A program made the translations under genes and the position numbers. This document shows positions 43,401-55,000 of a stretch of DNA of 64,000 nucleotides, piece by piece (the first letter of the stretch is position 1; the number at the start of each line of letters is the position of its first letter). The DNA is taken from positions 1,612,001-1,676,000 of the forward strand of contig OY730169.1 in NCBI GenBank assembly GCA_963422465.1, read 5' to 3'. Source of the stretch: Lichina pygmaea (lineage: Eukaryota; Ascomycota; Lichinomycetes; Lichinales; Lichinaceae). The notes below the pieces were generated by a model. The model was not told the DNA's origin. It saw only the letters and a list, made by a program, of their open reading frames with translations, and made no database searches.

Positions 43401-44844
43401 CGTTGTTCCCGTTGGGCCTTGCCGGACCCGCGGCCGGTCGCTCTGCCCGGAGGCGGACTCGCGCCCGTCCTGGGCGGTCCCTGGTCGCCGCCGTACGTGG
43501 CACCAACGTCGGCCGACTGAGACCGAATATGGCTGGGCTCGGCCTTGATCGGCGGATCGCCACGTTGCGTGTGCATCATCGGCGCCGTCGGGGCCGGATT
43601 GGCCGTGCTCGTGGTCGGGCGGCCCATGCTGTTGAGATGTTGCGCCAGCATCGAGCGCTTGTCGTCGACGGGCGTGTAGATGCTGAGCGGCCTGGACGAC
43701 GCTCGTCGCGGCCCGGACGCGGTCATGGGCTGCTCGATGGACCGCTGCGTCTGCGGCGGCGTGCGCTCGGCGGCAGAAGGAGCTTGCCGTTCGTGGGACA
43801 TGGCCGGCGGCATCGACTGATGTCTCTGGTCGGCGGCGTAAGCCTGCCGTGACTTGGGCGGAACGGACGTGGGCGCCGGATAAGAGTGATGATGTTGCTG
43901 ATGCTGCTGCTGATGATGTTGATGATGCTGCTGATGCTGCTGGTGCTGATGATATCCGGGCTGCGGCGTGGGAACGGCCGGCATCGCGACGGCCACCGTC
44001 GATTGGGCCGCGTACATGGATCCGTTCGGCATGTAGGCGTAGCCGTTGGGTGCCGGCGCCGGCGCAGGATGCGGCGCGTGCATCGGTGCCTGCGATGCCA
44101 GGCTCGGGGCGTTGTGGTGGTGCGCCGCTCGCGAGACCGGGCGCGAGAGGTGCTGATGCTGATGCTGGGGCTGGGGCTGGGGCTGGGGTGTGCCATTGCG
44201 TCGGTGGTAGAGGGTACCGTTGGTGAGCGGCGGAGACGTCGACTGGGCGTGGTGGTTCAGCGACGGATAGGCCGTGTGGTCGAGCGGCGCGACAGACGCC
44301 TGGGCAGGAGGAGACTGCGATCTCGCCGGAGGTGGGCTCGCGTCGTCGTCGTCGTCGTCTTCTTGGTCCTTCTTGCCGAAAAAGTCATCCGGGCCTTTAT
44401 GTTCGTGCGGCGGACCGTACTGTGACGCGCGAACGGATCCGTCAGCCTCGTCCTCGGACAGATGTCAGGGTGCACCTGTCGCAGCACGACCAGGCTCAAG
44501 CGAGCAGCTAGACCTACGCTCTGAAACTGGTGCACAATCTCGTCAATGTTCCTCGAGGAAAACTCGTGCAGGCGTCTGTTGTGGCCAAAGATGATGACGG
44601 CAACGTCGACAGAACAGAGCACAGAGAGTTCATGCGCCTTCTTGAACAAGCCGCCCTTGCGTTTGAGAAAGGTGCTGCGTTCGGGTGCCAGCGTCAGCGG
44701 GGGACCACGACGACCGTCACCACCACCACCACCACCACCACCACAGCCTCGATGGAGATCCGGCAGAAAGAAATGCCACGCAACCTACACCTGACGGTTG
44801 CGATCATCCTTGATCGCCTTGATCTCGATCTTCCGGCGACCCAT
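42314..44844 (-). CDS. RLM1: MADS-box transcription factor, Rlm1/MEF2 type
   Basis: Three exons (44844-44789, 44674-44518, 44419-42314) give 772 residues. The MADS domain is at the N-terminus: [39 protein letters not shown] and [18 protein letters not shown]. It is followed by the filamentous-fungus motif [13 protein letters not shown]. The [19 protein letters not shown] pattern is MEF2-like, as in Rlm1/RlmA, which acts below the cell-wall-integrity MAP kinase Slt2/Mpk1. The rest is low complexity: His/Gln-rich, a Gln run, Pro runs, Thr and Asn runs and a Gly-rich part, consistent with a transactivation region. Donor GTAGGT and in-phase joints support the model. The first intron contains a (CAC)n tract (about 44731-44754). 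Runs of trinucleotide repeats make the tail prone to length change. Confidence 0.92.
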
Positions 44845-47004
44845 CGCGAAAGATGTGCCGGCCTAGATCGCGGCCTCGGCACGGGCGCACAACGAGGACA
44901 GTCGGCGCTCGTAGGTGGCGCAGTCCTGTCGACCGGCGCGTCGTCGCAGAGAGAGCAATTGAAGCACCGAGTCTCGTCGAAGAGAGCGACGACGCAGAAA
45001 CTTCGCTATACGAGTACTTCGGGGTGCCGCTAGGCGTTTCAGCCGACGGGGGTGTGGCGTGCGTCCAGAAGAAAAGGGCTCCTGAGCCACGACGCGGCCA
45101 AAGCGGAGAGGTTCCTCTGCGTCTGCGTCGAGGCGCAAGGGCGTGCGCGAACGTTGGGTCGGTGCGGACGAGGGCGCAGGGCCGTCACCGGTGCCGGCGC
45201 GGGTTGCGCGGCGGAGGCGTCGGGGACCTTCCGGTCAATGGTCGACGAGCTCAATCCAGGCGCGAGGGCATCTGTCGAACGATTCCACGGCGGGGCGTTC
45301 GCATGCCTCTGAAACGCAAAAGACTCGGACCGTTGAGACAGTATATATGGCCGGCGCGTGTCTCGAGCTGCGGTCGTTGGTCCGACGCGGCCGCGCACAT
45401 ATATACTGGTGGCCTCCGGAGCTGGCGGTGTGGGGTTGGGTGCAACGGTAGGGCCTGTGTCCGCCGCGGTCACAGGTACTGGCCCCGACGGTAGATGTTA
45501 CCCGAATCTGCGTGCGATGCGCTCACAAGATCGAAGGTGGTGATGTACTCGTAAAGATCTCTCGGGAGGGCAGATGGGTGCTAAATATAGAGAGTCGAGA
45601 AGCACGACGACGAACGGCGAAGGGGAAAAACGTGGGAGACGACTGAAGCCCGACGAAATAGCTAGCGACTTCAGCAGTCCTCGGCGGACGAGTACGGCAC
45701 TTGCAAAAGTCGCGGGCTCGTACGAGCTCGTGCGAGACGGCTCTGCGCTGACGGCATCCAGGCTAATTAAGGGCCGTATTGCGACCAAATACTTCCCGAT
45801 AGAGCTAGCGTGCCATCCCGCGGTCCCAAATATAACCGTATCGAGACGGCTCGCGCTAGCCAGATATGGCATAGACCCAGTCGGTCGGTCAGCTTCACCG
45901 ACTAATTAAGCGACCTCCCGAGTATCGTGAAAGCCGAGACAGTACGATCAGTACTGTAGGTACGAGTACGTATCGTCCGATGGATCGCGTACCAGTAGAG
46001 TACGAGGAGTACGAGGGGGTACGCCTCGTACATGCATCCACTAGGGTACGAGGTACAATGCTTCTGTGGTGACACGAACGTCACAAGCTCAAAGCAGCCA
46101 CAGCGGCGGTAGGGACGGTGGGGACGTCGACAACGGCTATCGTTTGGCGGACACCGATGGCAGCCCCATTGGAACGCAGAGGGAAAGAGAGCATCTCGTC
46201 GATGGAGCACTCGAGCGTACGCGCGAACGGCTGCGACAAGTGCAGTCGGTCAGGCTCTCGATCAGGACACGATGGGCTGTCCGTCGTGTGCAGCGACGTG
46301 CAGCTGGTGCGGAGCTGTTTGGGATCTTGCATCATGTCTGTTGCGCTGACATCATGACGGGCGGGGCCAAGCAATCCCCGAAAAGAGGATCCTGGAAGCG
46401 AGCCATCCTTCGCGCATCGCATACTGGGATGAGCCATCTACGTAACGTACTGTATCGCAGCTTCTATCTTAAGATAGGGCTGTACTTACAGTACGTGAGT
46501 GTCAGTCAACAGGAGAGCAGAGAAGGACTTGCGACATGGTGCTCTAGGCGGGAGTGCTTAGCAGTCGAAGCGCGATGCAGCAGCGGGAAGAAATATGCGC
46601 GATATAAATAGCATCCGCGATGGTGCAGACAGAGCTACGTATGTACAGTACGTATCGTACTGAAGGTAAGCTAATCACCCCTCCTACGTGAGCATCCCTA
46701 GCTACGTGAAGTACGTTACGTCTGTCTGTACAACCAAGACGCCGAACCAGCACGCTCTATTGCTCCATCAGGCTGTTCAAGGCGAAAATGCCGACCTCCG
46801 CTTCAACCGACCTCGATATCTGGAAGCCTCGTCCGACATCCTCGCACAGGACCCCACAGAAACACCCCCTGGCGGCTGATGCTAGACATGATCGAGGTCG
46901 CCAGCAAACATTGCTATCATCAGACAAGTGGACAGATCGCTCAAGTGCATGATGCGAGCATTGGAGTCAGCCGCTTGCTCATCCAAACACGGCAAGTCCC
47001 CTGA
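44845..47004. other. Long upstream region of the MADS gene, no gene seen
   Basis: About 2.2 kb. The first kilobase is GC-rich, probably the 5' leader and promoter. Two facing AT boxes (AGTATATATGG at about 45339 and ACATATATACT at about 45397) lie 60 bp apart. GTACGTA-like words cluster at about 45955-46045 and 46440-46500. Open frames have no domains. Confidence 0.55.
45581..45590 (+). promoter_or_regulatory. Consensus Rlm1/MEF2 binding site CTAAATATAG
   Basis: CTAAATATAG fits CTA(A/T)4TAG exactly. It lies 737 bp upstream of the start codon of the Rlm1-type gene (44844, minus strand), in the gene's long 5' region. Autoregulation is an inference. Confidence 0.5.
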
Positions 47005-47411
47005 TCATTCTTTCTGGGCATCATAGCCCCAGTTCCTCAACGACCTCACCGCCTTGCTGTCAGGCTTCTCTTTGGCCTGGTTCGCCTCCTGTGTGAGATG
47101 ATGTTTCTGGTACATACTTGGCCGGATCACGATCAGGTTTCCTTCCAAGGATCCCAATGATCTTGCGACCGCTGCAGCAGGGTCACGTCAGTTCTCAGCA
47201 GGCGGGATGCTTCGAGGTGCCTAGAAGGCCCCACGATGGAGTCACACCTCTTGTGTCCGACAGTCTCGCCAGCCCCGTCGTCCTTGCTCCATCCTGAGCC
47301 GGTCGACGACTCTCCTTTGAGCCATTCCTCCAGTTCATCGGCTGTCATGTCGACGAGCTCGTTGAATTCGCTGCGGGCTCGGGTCAGCCGAGGGGTCCAT
47401 CGGACGAGCAA
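47005..47411 (-). pseudogene. DUF3140-family gene, apparently disrupted
   Basis: The minus strand reads SEFNELVDMTADELEEWLKG, GETVGHK and, after a probable intron (GTGTGA...CGCAAG, about 47267 to 47182), IIGILGRKPDRDPAK. These match the fungal/bacterial DUF3140 pattern (FNE.VNMT..ELE.WL, VGHESGR.I..IL). A second piece in another frame reads HHLTQEANQAKEKPDSKAVR and RSLRNWGYDAQKE before the stop at 47005-47007, which is the expected C-terminus. The two pieces abut near 47111 with no room for an intron, and a usual segment (about D-E-E-D-V-xH-M) is absent, so a small deletion with a frame change is likely. The N-terminus is unclear (ATG 47411 or an upstream exon). Function of the family is unknown. 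Confidence 0.55.
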
Positions 47412-48230
47412 TAATACAGAGGAGGATACTCGATGACTGTCTGCTTGTCTTGGACCATCTTGTCTTCATGCACCGGACACGTGAGGCAGAGCAGGGGGTC
47501 GACTGGACTGGGAAGTTGGCGAGCCAAGTGTCCAAGCTGGTAGGTCCCATGGGGTCGCTTGGGCCTGACGCATACGTCATGGATGCAGGAATGAGAGGAA
47601 TCGATTCCGAGCGTCAGACCAGTACGTACAGTACATGCCATGGTGCGTATGTACGGAATTACGGATCCAGTCTCTACTTGACGTAGTCACGACGACTGTG
47701 GGTCATGTCCGACGAAAGAGGTCCGTCAGATGAAGAGAAGCCAAGATGTATCAGTAGTTCCTCTGCGGCTGAAGCTTCTTGTGGCCCAGCCTCGACCAAT
47801 CGACACCGGCATCCTTCAGCATCACGAGGATCTTTTATCCCGAGATCATCTCATCGAGATGACCCATCTCTTATATCGCCGGCGGCTACCATGAGCATCT
47901 CGTTTTCTGTACGCTCCGTACTACGGTGCCGGTAACAGTACGGGTCAAGTACAAAAGTCAATGACGTCCGCTGACAAACCAAATCACGTGCTGAAAGCTA
48001 AGTCGGTCTTGGTTGTCTCACGTGACTCAAGTCGGTTGCTTATCCGGGTGGCCAAGAGCACTGCTCAATAACTCTTCATGTGGAGAGTGCGCACCCTACG
48101 GTACAGTACGGAGTACGGCGTACAGTGTCACGACACAAGTCCGTGTGCACCGGTACAACCCACCAGCTGCTAGCTTCTTGTCAGCCGGAGGAGTGAGAAG
48201 ACCAGTCCTCACTTGCTGCTAGAGCCAAGT
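47412..48230. other. Spacer before the second transposon block, no gene seen
   Basis: Contains scattered GTACGTA-like words (about 47620-47655, 48098-48128) and two CACGTG words (about 47986 and 48020). No domain-bearing frame. Confidence 0.5.
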
Positions 48231-49150
48231 TCACGTGAGAGAAGAGAACTCTCACTGTATATTGGTGTCAACCAGGGACTCGACAGGGAGTCGATAGCCC
48301 GAGGATTTGCAGGGGTTCAGAGATCAGCCTCCCTCTGAGTGACAGCTAAATTGGTTGTCTGCACGTGACGGTGTGCAGAGTTTTCTTCTTGGTCGTCGCT
48401 CCTAGATTCTTAGTTAGAGAGAGATAGAATGAACACACTCATTCCCTGGCCAGCCACCAGTTCACAGTTATGAGCCTGGAGCTGCTTCCTACCTGCTAAG
48501 AATAATCACAGTAACCAGCTGTTACTGTGCTTACAGACTACCAGGAACACAAAGATGTCTCAACCAATGATGACAACAACAACAAAAGCCACCACTTTGT
48601 ACAATCTGTGAGAAGATGGAACAGAGCAAGGGGCTGACACAGGCTGTTGAGAGAGCCTGTAATAGAGGGTGGAGTGTGCAATCTTCTCAAGAGCCAAGCA
48701 GAGAGTGCACCAATCAGGCAGAAGAGCCAGCAGGCATTCCTGCATTGTTCACAGCAGACATTGTTGGTGGGGCAGTGTACTCAACAGACTTGACAGGCTG
48801 TACAGATTACGTGCTCTGTGATAGCTTCATTTTGGACTGTGGAGCAACTACACATGTCTGCAACAATTGTTGATGTTTTTGTACATTCACACCAGCAACT
48901 GACCAGCACCTTTACACTGGGGACCGGACTGTCACTATTGTCAGATTTGGAGCTGTTGACATCATGGTCCAGCTCCCCCAGGGTTGTACAAAGACTGTAA
49001 CTCTTGTGGACACTGCATATGTCCTGTCATTCCAGACAAGTACAGTGTTGTACAGATGTTTCAAGGATGTCAGAGGCTATTGGGACACACAGAGTCATCT
49101 GCAGATGCTGATGTACAAAACAACTCTGTACACCATCACAGAGATGTGCT
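48230..49150 (+). mobile_element. Ty1/copia remnant
   Basis: An LTR/leader-like start is followed by a gag-like beginning near 48555 (MSQPMMTTTTKATTLYNL), then after a shortening the protease region (ILDCGATTHVCNN-type motif near 48838) and part of the gag-pre-integrase region. Integrase and reverse transcriptase are missing. It is an old, broken fragment; its exact ends are not defined. Confidence 0.65.
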
Positions 49151-49194
49151 ATAGGCAGTATGTGATTGAGTACAGCCCACTGAAAAAAGCATCA

Positions 49195-49680
49195 ACACAA
49201 GCCTTCCCACCACAGGTCTTGGCAACAGACTTGTTGACAGACTTGGCAACAGTCTTGGTGACAGACTCAGCAACAAATTCTGACCTGACACACACAACAT
49301 CAACACACATGGACTTGAAGGACTGCACACCTGACCACATGCTCACTGACAGTGTGCCCATTGACAGTGCACTCACAGACTGCACACCCACCAGCTGTGT
49401 GCCCAACAGCACACCCACCAGCAGTGTGCCCACTGACAGCACACTCACAGACTGCGCACCCACCAGCAGCACACCCACCAACAGCATGCCCACCAGCAGC
49501 ATGCCCACTGACAGTGTGCCTGGCTGCGCACCCACCAGCTGCATACCTGACAGTGTGCCCACTGACTGCACACCTGACTGTGTGCCCAACACCACACTTA
49601 TTGACAGCACACCCACCAGCTGTGTGCCCACCAACTGCACACCTGACTGCGTGCCCAACAGCACACCTGTCACGGTTCTG
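49195..49680 (+). repeat. 15/30-bp minisatellite with coding-like periodicity
   Basis: Words such as CACACCCACCAGCTGTGTG and TGCCCACTGACAGC repeat in multiples of 15 bp for almost 500 bp. One plus frame (48964-50058) stays open through it and reads PTS/PTD/TDC-type repeats. The frame starts in the copia remnant and ends in a gypsy fragment, so it is unlikely to be a real gene. Confidence 0.75.
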
Positions 49681-50240
49681 GCCCAGTTGCATATCTGGCA
49701 CAAGTCACGCACCTTGCTGGGAAGTTCTATCTGCACGCACCTTGCCGGGAAGTTCCATCTGCACTGTTGCCTGTTTGCTCCGCCGTTGCCTGATCCCCTG
49801 CCTATAAGAACTTCTCCTGCTCCCCCAGCTTCTTCTCTTCTTTTGTCTTTTTCTTCCTTCCTTGTCTTTCATCTTGTACATCAATCCAAGTCTCAAGTCT
49901 CAAGCCAAGTCAGGTCAAGGTTACCGAATCAGTTAGGCTTGAGTTCTGCTCTGCCATTGCCTTGTCACACTACGAAAGACTTACCCAACCATAACACACT
50001 TCACCAAGCCACGTTCACGTCCTTGTCATGTCTCAACAACCAGACCAAGCTATGCTAGTTGCTGGAAATGACAAGTTCCTTCGCAACATGTTTGCAGAGT
50101 TCATGCGAATTCAAGCTACTAACACTACTCCCAAGTCCAAGTCCGAACACACTGCTGACCCAGAGATCTTCAGTGGCGATGGCGGAAACACAGAAATCAC
50201 GCATGAGAAGCTTGAGAGCTTTATCATGTCACTGTCACTC
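49680..50240 (+). mobile_element. Fragment of another Ty3/gypsy element (LTR end and gag start)
   Basis: A TATAAG box near 49803, a pyrimidine-rich leader and an LTR-like end (CATAACA near 50000) precede an ATG at 50028 that begins a gag-like frame (MSQQPDQAMLVAGNDKFLRN, with DPEIFSGDGG). It is cut off where the LINE starts. Different from families I and II as far as visible. Fossil. Confidence 0.55.
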
Positions 50241-51108
50241 AAGATAACGCTCAAGGAATCCCCAGCTGGTTTGTTAACTGGATCTTTTCTTTCACTACCC
50301 AAAGAAAAACCTCTCTTGTCTTTGATGATTCAGAGTCTTCTTTTTTTCCAGTACACTGTGGAGTCTCTCAAGGTTCACCTCTCTCTCCTATTTTATTTCT
50401 TTTCTATATTTCAGATCTTCATAATACTGTTCATACACCAGAGAAAGGTGTATCAGCTCTGGGCTTTGCAGATGACACAAACCTTCTGGCATTTTCCCCT
50501 TCTCTTAAAAGCAATCTCCTGAAGCTAAAGTCTACTCACTCCAAGTGTTTAGACTGGGCAAGAAAACATGGAATGAAGTTTGCACCTGAAAAGTATGAAC
50601 TTCTCCATTTTTCTAGAAGAAGAACAGATAATCTTCAGCTCAGTCTAAGACTTGGAGAAGTGGTACTACAGCCTAAGGAAGAAGTGCGTATTCTGGGACT
50701 ACACTATGATTCCAAGCTTCTCTGGGAAAAACACCAGAAAATCATGTTACAGAAAGCTTCCAAGTTTTTCTCAGCACTTTCCAGAACTACTTTTTCTACA
50801 TGGGGTCTACCTGTTCTCTCTGCTAGACTTGTCTACACTGCAATACTGAGATCACTTCTCAGCTATGCAGTAGGAGTCTGGTTCAATCCCCACAAAAAAC
50901 CTTCTAATATTTCTTCTCTAAATCTTTTCCAGACTAAGTGTCTAAAAACTATAGGAGGTGTCTTCAAAGCTACTCCTACATTTCTTATTGAAGGAGAACT
51001 ATTCCTACCACCTCTTGATCTTTATTTCAAATTTAGAACAGCAACTTTCCTACAATCTTTCTATTTTTCCAATACTTCTTCTAATCCTCTCTCCTCACTT
51101 CTCTATAA

Positions 51109-51463
51109 TGTTAAAGGCCGGGCCGGGTTCACACAGAAGGCGGTTCAGTCTTGCTGCTTCGCAGGGCGGATTCTAGACAGGGACTCGGTAGAGGAATAGA
51201 TAGGTGGGGTAACTCTCCTGTGCTATTGTCTCAGTACGATGTGTGCATTATTGTTCAGCCTGGAGAGCTAATCTCTCCGGGCCCTTTGGGGGGTCTTTAT
51301 ACAGATGCCCCAAGGGGGGGGGTCTCCTTGAGGGGTATCATCCTTTTGTGTGGACGAGCTCCTCGCTTAGGGACTGCTCGTCCACCGGATCAGTCAGATG
51401 TTGTTCTGCATGACTAACACTCCTCCCTCGCTTACCTGGGCTGTTCCGGCCTAGGCCTTAACA
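51109..51463 (-). repeat. 3' LTR of copy D
   Basis: 355 bp, TGTTA...TAACA. It has a single copy of the GCTTAG...GTCCACCGG unit that is amplified in the partner LTR, and keeps more CpG sites than the partner. Confidence 0.92.
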
Positions 51464-51608
51464 CTATCCTCTCCCTCCAAGGGTTCTGTCCCCAGATCCT
51501 TTTCGTTCCTGCTCCTCTTTTGTCATGAACTGAGACCAGACAACTTGAACTTGTCGTCGCAGTTTTCTTTCTTGTCGTATTGGCAAAATAGGCAAGGAAT
51601 CAAAAATC

Positions 51609-52097
51609 ACATGCGGTGCTTGTTGTCGTGACCACGCCAAGTGTGTCGTGAGCTCCGCATCATCTTTTTGTCATCGGTGTGTTGAGAAGGGTTGTCGCTG
51701 CGACCTTCATCTCTCAGAATCAGAATGGAAGAAGATGGAACTTAAGCGTGAGCAGCTCAAGGCTCAGCTGCAAGAGACTGATGACCAATTGTCAAAGTTG
51801 CTTCCCCGGCAGATCTGCCTCCACCGGCAGCTGGGTTGTCTCTCTCAGAAAGAGGCTGATGCCATCTGTCGTGAGCTGTCAGCCATCAAGGATCAAGAGT
51901 CCCTTGATGCTCAGGAGCAGGAGGCTCTCCACGTTATTCGCGAACGGGAGGCCAGTCAGTCTGCTACTCCTCCGTCCTTTGAGGACGTCTTCTCCTCAGA
52001 GACTTTGGCTCCTCTTGAGCTGTTGTCACTGTCAGACCTGGTCGCTGCGGGTTTGCTCAGTGGTAATCCACCAGCTTCTGGTTCATCACAGGGCTGA
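51609..52097 (+). CDS. Antisense ORF of copy D, Zn(II)2Cys6-like cluster plus coiled coil
   Basis: On the strand opposite gag-pol, between the 3' LTR and the chromodomain end, as in family I. From 51609 the frame gives C-x2-C-x6-C-x8-C-x2-C-x6-C (CGACCRDHAKC, then CHRCVEKGCRC), again a Gal4-type zinc-cluster spacing. A strong coiled coil follows (SEWKKMELKREQLKAQLQET, DDQLSKLL), then an acidic/Ser-rich tail to the stop at 52095-52097. The upstream start is not clear, so the given start is only where the motif begins. Sequence similarity to the family-I frame is low outside the cysteines. Role unknown. Confidence 0.65.
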   Translation, partial: TCGACCRDHAKCVVSSASSFCHRCVEKGCRCDLHLSESEWKKMELKREQLKAQLQETDDQLSKLLPRQICLHRQLGCLSQKEADAICRELSAIKDQESLDAQEQEALHVIREREASQSATPPSFEDVFSSETLAPLELLSLSDLVAAGLLSGNPPASGSSQG

Positions 52098-55000
52098 AGT
52101 TCTTGGTTGGTTCCCACGAATTCTCCTCTTCGTCAAATCCTAACCACTTCACCAGGTACTTGATTTTCTGTCTGTTTCTTCAGCTATCCAGGATTCTTTC
52201 GACATCGTACTTTTCTTCATCATCCTCAAAGTTCCATTCTGTTTCAATCTCTGCGTCACTGGGTGCTGGTTCAAGCAGCGAGACATGGAATACTCGGTGT
52301 ATCCTTGCTTTTCGTGGTAGTCTCAGTTGGTAGTTGACCTTCCCAGTACACTTCTCAATTTCGAATAGTCCAATTCGTACGTGGTCCAGCTTTTTGCTCA
52401 GTCACTTCAAGCACAGGTTTTTTGTTGATAGGTAGACCTTATCTCCTCTTTCCAGGGTTGGTCCCTTCAACCTTTTGTCGTGCAGTTGGCGGGCGGTAGT
52501 GTTCTGGGCACGGTTGATTGTTATTTTCATCATCTTGTGTATAGCAGCGAGTTTATCAACATTGACAATATTGCCTTCTGCTGTTACCTGCCATTGGGGG
52601 TTTCTTCCGTAGTTTGCAAAGAACAGTGTTGTCCCTGTCATGCTGTGTTGCTGGTTGTTGTACACAAACTGTGCTATTGGTAGCAGTTCCACCAGTTGTC
52701 TTGCTGGTGGTTGATGTAGTGTTGTAGATACTACTCCATCGTCTGGTTTGTCCGCTCAGTTTGTCTGTCAGTCTGTGGGTGGTAGGCTGTTGACATCCTT
52801 GTATCAATGCCAAGTTGCCTTGTCCACATGTTCCAGAATTTCAAGGTGAAGAGTTTGTCTTGGTCTGAGATGATTGTTTTTAGTAGCCCTCAGTAGCTTA
52901 CCAACTCTTTGAGTAGGACACTCGCAAGTTTGTTCGCAGTTCCTGACTTTTTCCATGGGACCAGGTGGGTGTATTTGGTGAGCTTGTCAACAACCACCAA
53001 AATGCTATCGTATACCACCTTTGTTGCTGGGTCTGTTGACTTTGGCAACTTGACCACAAAATCCATTGTGATAGTTTCCCATGGTGCCTTGGGTAGGTCT
53101 ATTTGCTGTACCTGCCTGTAGGGCTTATGTCTTGATGGTTTGTTCTTCACACACTGTTCGCAGTTGTGAATAAACTCTGTCACCTTGCGCTTCATTCTGT
53201 CAAAGTGGTAGTTTCTTTGGATTTTCTCCAAGGTTTTATCTTGCCCGGGGTGTCTGTGCAAAGGTCTGTTATAGTACCTCCAGATCACCTCCTCTTGTGC
53301 TTTTTCTGGCACAATTTCCTTTTTGTTTGCCGCCTTGTGGCCAAGGGTAAGGAGTGGACCCTTTGTTTCAGTTGTTGCCAGTTGGGGTTGGGCATAGACC
53401 AGAGTTCATCCTTTTGTTGTTAGGATTAGGTGTTCCTCTGTTGTTTTCTTATCCATCAGGTCTGGTCACCTGCTGAGTGCGTCCGCTTGAGTATTTTCAG
53501 TGCCCTTCCGGTAGAGGATTTGGAAGTTGTATGATGCTAACAACTCTGCCCATCGAACTTGTTGTCAGTTTAGCTTCTTTGTTGTTGTGAAGTAAGCTAA
53601 GTTCTTGTGGTCTGAGTACATATCCACTGTGTATTTTGCCCCCTCCAAGTAAAGCCTCTATTCTTGGAATACGTTGACGATTGCTAACAATTCTTTGTCG
53701 TGAACATCGTACCTCAGTTCTGGACCAGAGAACTTTCTTGATCAGTACACGACAGAGTGTAAGCAGTTGTCAGTGTCTGGTTGACACAAGCAGGATCCCA
53801 ATGCTTGGTCTGAGGCATCAGTCTCCAAAATAATCCTCTTCTCAGAGTCAAATGATGCCAAAATAGGTGTGGAGATGAATTTGTTCTTCAACTCCTGGAA
53901 GGCCACTTGTTGGCTCTCCCCCCACCTGAAAGATTCATTCTTTCTGGTTAACTCTGTCAAGGCTGCTGCTGTTCTTGAGTAGTCCTTGATGAATCATCAG
54001 TAGAAGTTTGCAAATCCTAGGAAGGATTGTACTTCTTTGAGGTTTTTGGGTGTTGGCCAGTCTTGTACTGCTGCCATCTTTATGTTGTCTATTCAGATTC
54101 CTTCTGTTATTAGGATCAACCCCAAATATTCCACTTCTTTCGTGTGGAAAACACTCTTATCAAGGTGTAACCTCATGCCTACTTTCTGGAGTGCATGTAG
54201 GATCTTCTTGACATGCTGTTTATACTCCTCCAAGGTTCCATTGGTGTATACCAAGATGTCATTGATGTAGACAGTGACAAATATGTCCAGGTATTGTTGG
54301 AGGACAGTGTTAATGAGTGATTGGAATGTCACCAGTACATTCGTAAGGCTGAATAGCATCACAGTATACTTGTAATACCCGTACCTCATACAAAAGGCTG
54401 TCTTCCATTCTTCACTGTCTTTCATCCTAACCAGGTTGAAAGTGCCTCAGATATCAAACTTGGTAAACTATTTGGCTCCTTGGATCTGGTCTTGGATTTC
54501 TGATATCAATGGCAGCAGGTAACAGTTTTTCACTGTGATTGTATTTAGCCACCGATAATCAACACACAGTCAAAGTTTGCTGTCTTTCTTTGGCACAAAC
54601 AATATCAGGTATCCAGCCGGTGATGTTGAAGGTCTTATGAACCCTTTCGCTAGGTTCTTGTCTAGGTAGTCTCTCAGGACCTCAAGCTCTTTCACTGACA
54701 GAGTGTAGATAGGGCTGTGTGTGGGTTTCTTTCTGTCTTCCAGTGGAATCTTGTGGTCCCACTCCTGATGTTCTGGTAGTGTCACAATCACTGTTTCTTT
54801 GAACATCTCCTAGTATTCTTTATACTCACTTGGCAACTGTGGTGTCTGAGTCTTGCCCACAGTGTCTTGTGTAGTGCAAAGTTGTTGTATTTGGGGTTTC
54901 ATCCAGGCCACACAGGCTTCCCCACACTGGTGGTGTTTCTTCCACTGTGTTAGTGAGATTTCCTTAATCATCACTCCTGGTTCTGACTTGACCAGTGTCT

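Noticed and set aside
42517-44425. Several 100-330 residue frames opposite the MADS gene
   Set aside because: They are translations of the complementary trinucleotide repeats (Arg, Val, Cys runs) with no domain.
48964-50058. 364-codon frame as a Cys/Thr/Pro-rich secreted protein
   Set aside because: No signal peptide; the frame crosses a copia remnant, a minisatellite and a gypsy LTR.
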